64,000 nt of DNA, taken from NCBI GenBank assembly GCA_027604505.1, contig JADIIX010000019.1, positions 49,405-113,404 of the forward strand. Reading direction: 5' to 3'. Position numbers and translations under genes: made by a program. The notes below the pieces were generated by a model. The model ran no database searches and was not told where the DNA came from. It saw nothing but the letters and a program-made list of their open reading frames with translations. Shown one piece after another: positions 60,215 to 64,000 of this stretch; the first letter of the stretch is position 1, and every line of letters begins with the position of its first letter. Origin of the DNA: Gonapodya sp. JEL0774 (Eukaryota; Monoblepharomycota; Monoblepharidomycetes; Monoblepharidales; Gonapodyaceae).

Positions 60215-63200
60215 ATGTCCGCTGCTGTTCGTAAGGGTAAACAAGGTCTGATTATCAAACCCGTTAAGAAGGCTGTACGTTGTTAGCCTGGACTCTCTCC
60301 TTGTGTCGTCCTCGTACATTCCTCACCATCATCCGGTTTCCAAAACTATCCACTTCCACACCATCCCATCACTCTGTATATCTTCGATGGAACCTTTCGT
60401 CTATGTCTCTTCGAAATCCAATCACTCATGACCACAATTTCGTGTTACAGAGCACCAATGATGCTGCATTCCGAGAGACGTGGCAAAAATTATCACAAGC
60501 GATCACGGAAATCTACAAAAAGAACAATAGCTATCTCAGTTTTGAGGAACTTTACAGGTGAGGTAGAACCCTGCCCGAATCAAAGAATTCCACGTTGAGG
60601 AAGCCTCGTCTTCTCTGAACTCCCTTATCTTTCGTTGTCGACAGGAGTGCTTATAATCTTGTTCTGCAAAAGAATGGCGGTGCGCTTTACAACGGAGTCC
60701 GGGACGACATCACAGGCCACCTTCAGAAGCTAACGACAGATAGGCTGCACCCTGTATTCCCACATGATGGGTCTCTAGCTGCTGAGCGAGCCGAGTTCTT
60801 GAGGACGCTCGTTAGAGAGGTGTGGGACCATCATGTCGTGTGCATGGGGATGATACGGGACATATTGATGTACATGGTGAGCACATAATATGTCAGTCCT
60901 GGCGTGTCAGTAACATTTCAACATTCTCTCTCCATACTCACAGGACCGAGTGTACGTCAAAGTAGCCACCCCGCCCGTCCCTCTCGTATATGATCTCGGC
61001 ATGGACTTGTTTCGGGACCATGTCCTCCATGCCATGAACCCTACAATCTCATCTCGCACCGTCGAATCTATGCTGGAGCTCATTCGATTGGAACGCTCTG
61101 GCGAATCTGTGGACAGGATCGCGTTGAAGGAGGTAGCCGACATGATGCACAAGTTGGAAAGCGGGGGATATGGTGATGTGCCGAATGGAAGCGTGTACGA
61201 GGCGGATTTTGAGAGGGCATTTTTGACCAGCAGTGGAGAGGCATACGCCATGGAGGCAGAGGCGTTTTTGGCGCAGATGGATGCCGTAGAATATTTGAAA
61301 AAGGTCAGTTGAAGCGGATTTTGCAGCAACGTGTGTCTCAAACACCCCTAGGTAACGTGCTTGGAAACCAGGTCCAACGACGACTGACCGAAGAACAACA
61401 ACGAACACTCCACTACCTCATCCCTATCACCGCACCAAAAATCCTAAAAGTGGTCCAACACTCCATGTTGGAACGCCACGTCTCCCGTATCCTCTCGATG
61501 CCCAACTCTGGCCTCATCGTCCAACTTAGGGATTTTAAACTAGATGACCTGGTCCGCATGTACGGGCTCATGGGACTTGTGGGAAACGGACACTTGGAGA
61601 TGCGGAAAACTCTGTCGCAGTACGTGAAGGACTCCATCCAGGAGGTGAACGAAGCGTATGGGGCAATGACACCGACAGGATCATCGGGATCAAGTGGGAC
61701 AGGTGACTCGCCTGGGACGGGAGGAGCAGGAGCTGGGGGCTTGTTGAGTTCCGGTATAGGTGGAGTTTCTTCTGCCCGGTCGGTGCCTGGCCAGGGTGCC
61801 ACAAAAGACAAGGAACGGGAGACGGAAGGTGGCGGTTTTGATGACGAAGAAGGGGACGCTGGCGCGCGAGAGGGAGGGGCCGCCAATGCTGGCACCGGCG
61901 GTGGATCACGGGCGGGGGATCCGCTGCGGTGGGTGGAGATGATATTGGGTCTCAAGACCAAGTTCGATATGGTACTTGTTCGAGCGTTCTCAAGGGACAG
62001 GGCGTTTCAGACGGACATTAACAGCGCATTTGAGTGGGGTATAAATAAGAATCCCAAGGCACCAGAGTTTTTGAGTTTGTTTTTGGACGATAATTTGAGG
62101 AAGGGTATTAAAGGGGTGAGTCGCAGTGTCTCGTCGTGTCTGGGGAGGTGTGATGTATCCTATTGTTGGCTATCGCAAACCCCTACCCCTCTCCCTCTGC
62201 ACAACCGCACACCCCAACCCAGAAAACCGAAGCGGAAGTCGAAACCATCCTCGACCAAACCATCACACTGTTTCGCTTCATCCAAGAAAAGGACGTTTTC
62301 GAGCGGTACTACAAGGGGCACTTGGCTAAACGATTACTCTTTGGTAAGAGTTTAAGTGAGGATGCGGAGAAAAGTACGGTCGGAAAGCTCAAGGTGGGTG
62401 CGAAAGCGTTAGTGGACCGAAGAGGGCTCAGTGGTTTTTGGCATCGTTGAGAATTGACTCAACGTGTACGAATCGTGGTCGCAACGCGCCTGCCGGTATT
62501 GCATTCTCCCTCTCATCAATCCTCAGGCCGAATGCGGCTACCAGTTCACCACTAAATTGGAGGGCATGTTCAACGACATGCGTATCTCCGCCGACCTCTC
62601 TACCGATTTCCGGACCTTCCTCGGCAACCTCAACAACCTTTCGGCATCCCCAGCCCTTCCCGACTTCTCCATCAACGTCCTTACGTCCACCTTTTGGCCC
62701 ATGGGCAGCACTGCTCCACCAGCGATACAACTCCCTCAGGAAGTGACGAGTTTGCAGTCCCGGTTCCGGGAGTTTTACATGACCCGACACAGCGGGCGGC
62801 GGCTGACGTGGCTGACCAATATGGGCACGTTTGACTTACGGGCGCATTTCGACAAGGGACGGAAAGAGATCAATTTGTCCACGGCGGCCATGTCTGTCCT
62901 CATCGTCGTGTTCAACGCACCGGACGCGTGCGATGGGCAACCTGTGCCGTACGGGCGCATCCGGGACGAAACCGGTATTCCTGAAGCGGACCTGAAGCGC
63001 ACACTACAGTCTCTTAGTCTCGGAAAGTATCGCGTTCTTGTCAAATCTTCCAAGACCCGTGAGGTGTCGGACTCGGACACGTTCCGACTCAACGTCGCCT
63101 TTTCCAGCCCGCTCAACAAGATCCGCATTCTCAACATCATTCCCACCGGTGGTGCAGGCGCGGGTGGTGGCGGCGGCAGCGCGACCAGTGCCGAAGCGGG

Positions 63201-63492
63201 CACGACGACGGCCTCTGGGACGGGGAACGTCGTGGAAACAGACGCCGAGCGCCGTGACACGCTCGAAAAAGTAGACCAAGCTCGTGTGCATCAAATCGAA
63301 GCGTGTGTAGTGCGGGTGATGAAGGCGCGCAAGTCGATGGAACATAACGCGCTCGTGAACGAGGTGGTGGCCATGGTCAAGGGGAGGTTCTTGCCGAGTA
63401 GTGCCATGGTGAAGAAGAGGATCGAGAGTTTGATCGAGAGGGAGTACTTGGAGAGGGCGGTGGGTGATAGGTGGGTTTGTGTGTGGGGTTGA
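60215..63492 (+). CDS. CUL3: Cullin-3
   Basis: Scaffold of BTB-type E3 ubiquitin ligases. ATG at 60215 gives [20 protein letters not shown], spliced to [35 protein letters not shown] and [20 protein letters not shown]. The N-terminal cullin repeats continue with [18 protein letters not shown] and [20 protein letters not shown]. Next come [20 protein letters not shown], a ~90-residue Gly/Ser/acidic insert at about 61660-61920, and [20 protein letters not shown]. The conserved core [39 protein letters not shown] and [20 protein letters not shown] follows. The cullin-homology domain has [12 protein letters not shown] and [20 protein letters not shown]. After a second Gly-rich insert comes the neddylation domain [20 protein letters not shown], whose Lys in MKARK is the expected NEDD8 acceptor. 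It ends [17 protein letters not shown]-stop at 63490-63492. FERYYKxHLAxRLL and the N-terminal EELYR motif place it in CUL3. Confidence 0.94.
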
Positions 63493-63869
63493 AGGGGTGT
63501 CACGACACCTTTGCAGGCGTGCACGTGGCTCCACAGTCAAAAATTCTCTTGTGTCGCCTTTCCACTTTTCCTTCCCATCATCCCTCTGTACCACGGGCTC
63601 CATATGGAAACCGCTTTCCCACCCGCCCTCATTTTGCTCTCGCGGCTGTTCCCACGCCCACTCCCCACCCCCAACAGGAAAGTCTACAACTACCTGGCAT
63701 GAACCGAACCCGAGGAAAAGATTTCCACACCACGGCACAGTCACACTCATTCACTCATACGCCACAAAAAATTGAACAAACCGACACAAACCCGTCCATC
63801 CGTCAACAAACCCCGCCGATAAGCGAGCACGATCGCAGCCGGAGAGACGCCCACTCGTATCGTATAGTC
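63493..63869. other. Downstream region of CUL3, no gene seen
   Basis: About 375 bases after the CUL3 stop, C- and A-rich on the plus strand. The ORFs here lack homology and splice logic. It presumably holds the CUL3 3' UTR. Confidence 0.35.
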
Positions 63870-64000
63870 CCGTCCCCGGCCCCCCCGCGCGGCCCCCCCC
63901 CCGCCCCCCCGCGGGCGGGGGGGCCGCGCGGGGCGGGGGCGCGCCGGGCGGCGGGGCGGGGAGGGGGGGGCGCTGCGCGGAGGGCCGCGGCCGGGCGCCG
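63870..64000. other. Near-pure G/C terminal stretch, likely assembly or read-end artefact
   Basis: From 63870 the composition switches abruptly to almost only G and C: C-runs to about 63910, then G-runs. The C-rich half (GCGCGGCCCCCC) and the G-rich half (GGCCGCGCGGGGCG) are partly complementary, so the end can fold back on itself. Nothing similar occurs in the preceding 63.8 kb. Confidence 0.7.

Noticed and set aside
61413-61961. 182-codon Pro/Ser-rich minus-strand ORF opposite CUL3
   Set aside because: Shadow of the Gly/Ser insert and neighbouring CUL3 coding sequence.

Overview
The window is a gene-dense stretch of a eukaryotic nuclear genome with about 22 protein-coding genes. Most genes are split by many short introns of roughly 40-110 nt with GT(G/A)AG(T) donors, CTAAC/TGAC-like branch points and AG acceptors. 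Neighbouring genes are tens to a few hundred bases apart, often convergent or divergent. The gene set is opisthokont. The layout is that of a compact fungal genome, yet several genes are typical of flagellated cells: kinesin-9 (KIF9), IFT70/TTC30, katanin p80, and homologues of two genes best known from animal testis, CCDC87 and UBE2U. The simplest reading is a zoosporic (chytrid-type) fungus. The species cannot be named from the sequence alone.

Layout. 1-968: 3' end of alanyl-tRNA synthetase (+). 1018-2689: BRX1 (-). 3171-6759: DNA topoisomerase I (+). 6833-10043: Polo-like kinase (+). 10149-11735: PEHE-domain protein (+). 11808-14977: kinesin-9 (-). 15759-17012: SCI1-like RS-rich nuclear protein (-). 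17069/17135-20716: GH36 raffinose-synthase/Sip1-type glycosidase (+). 20919-21963: UBE2E-type ubiquitin-conjugating enzyme (-). 22072-23851: MBIP-like protein (+). 23978-28525: CCDC87 homologue (-). 29240-30480: poorly resolved exon-like stretches (-). 30691-31540: UBE2U homologue lacking the active-site cysteine (-). 31700-40161: TAF2 fused to six bromodomains (-). 40297-43385: IFT70 (+). 43414-47772: SF3B1 (-). 48186-51645: KATNB1 (-). 52167-55018: C2H2 zinc-finger protein (+). 55238-56779: coiled-coil protein (-). 57255-57907: small possible membrane protein (-). 57932-60093: ARP3 (+). 60215-63492: cullin-3 (+). The last ~130 bases are almost pure G/C with foldback symmetry and look like a low-quality contig end.

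Themes. One group serves the flagellum and microtubules (KIF9, IFT70, KATNB1, probably CCDC87, plus the cell-cycle kinase PLK). A second serves chromatin and transcription (TAF2-polybromodomain, PEHE protein, MBIP-like protein, zinc-finger protein, TOP1). A third serves ubiquitin (UBE2E-type E2, cysteine-less UBE2U, CUL3). The rest is housekeeping (AlaRS, BRX1, SF3B1, ARP3). The most unusual items are the TAF2-six-bromodomain fusion, in which all six bromodomains keep the acetyl-lysine-binding Asn, and the UBE2U-like protein next to it that has lost its catalytic cysteine. Exon boundaries were deduced by eye from splice signals and homology and need transcript support.
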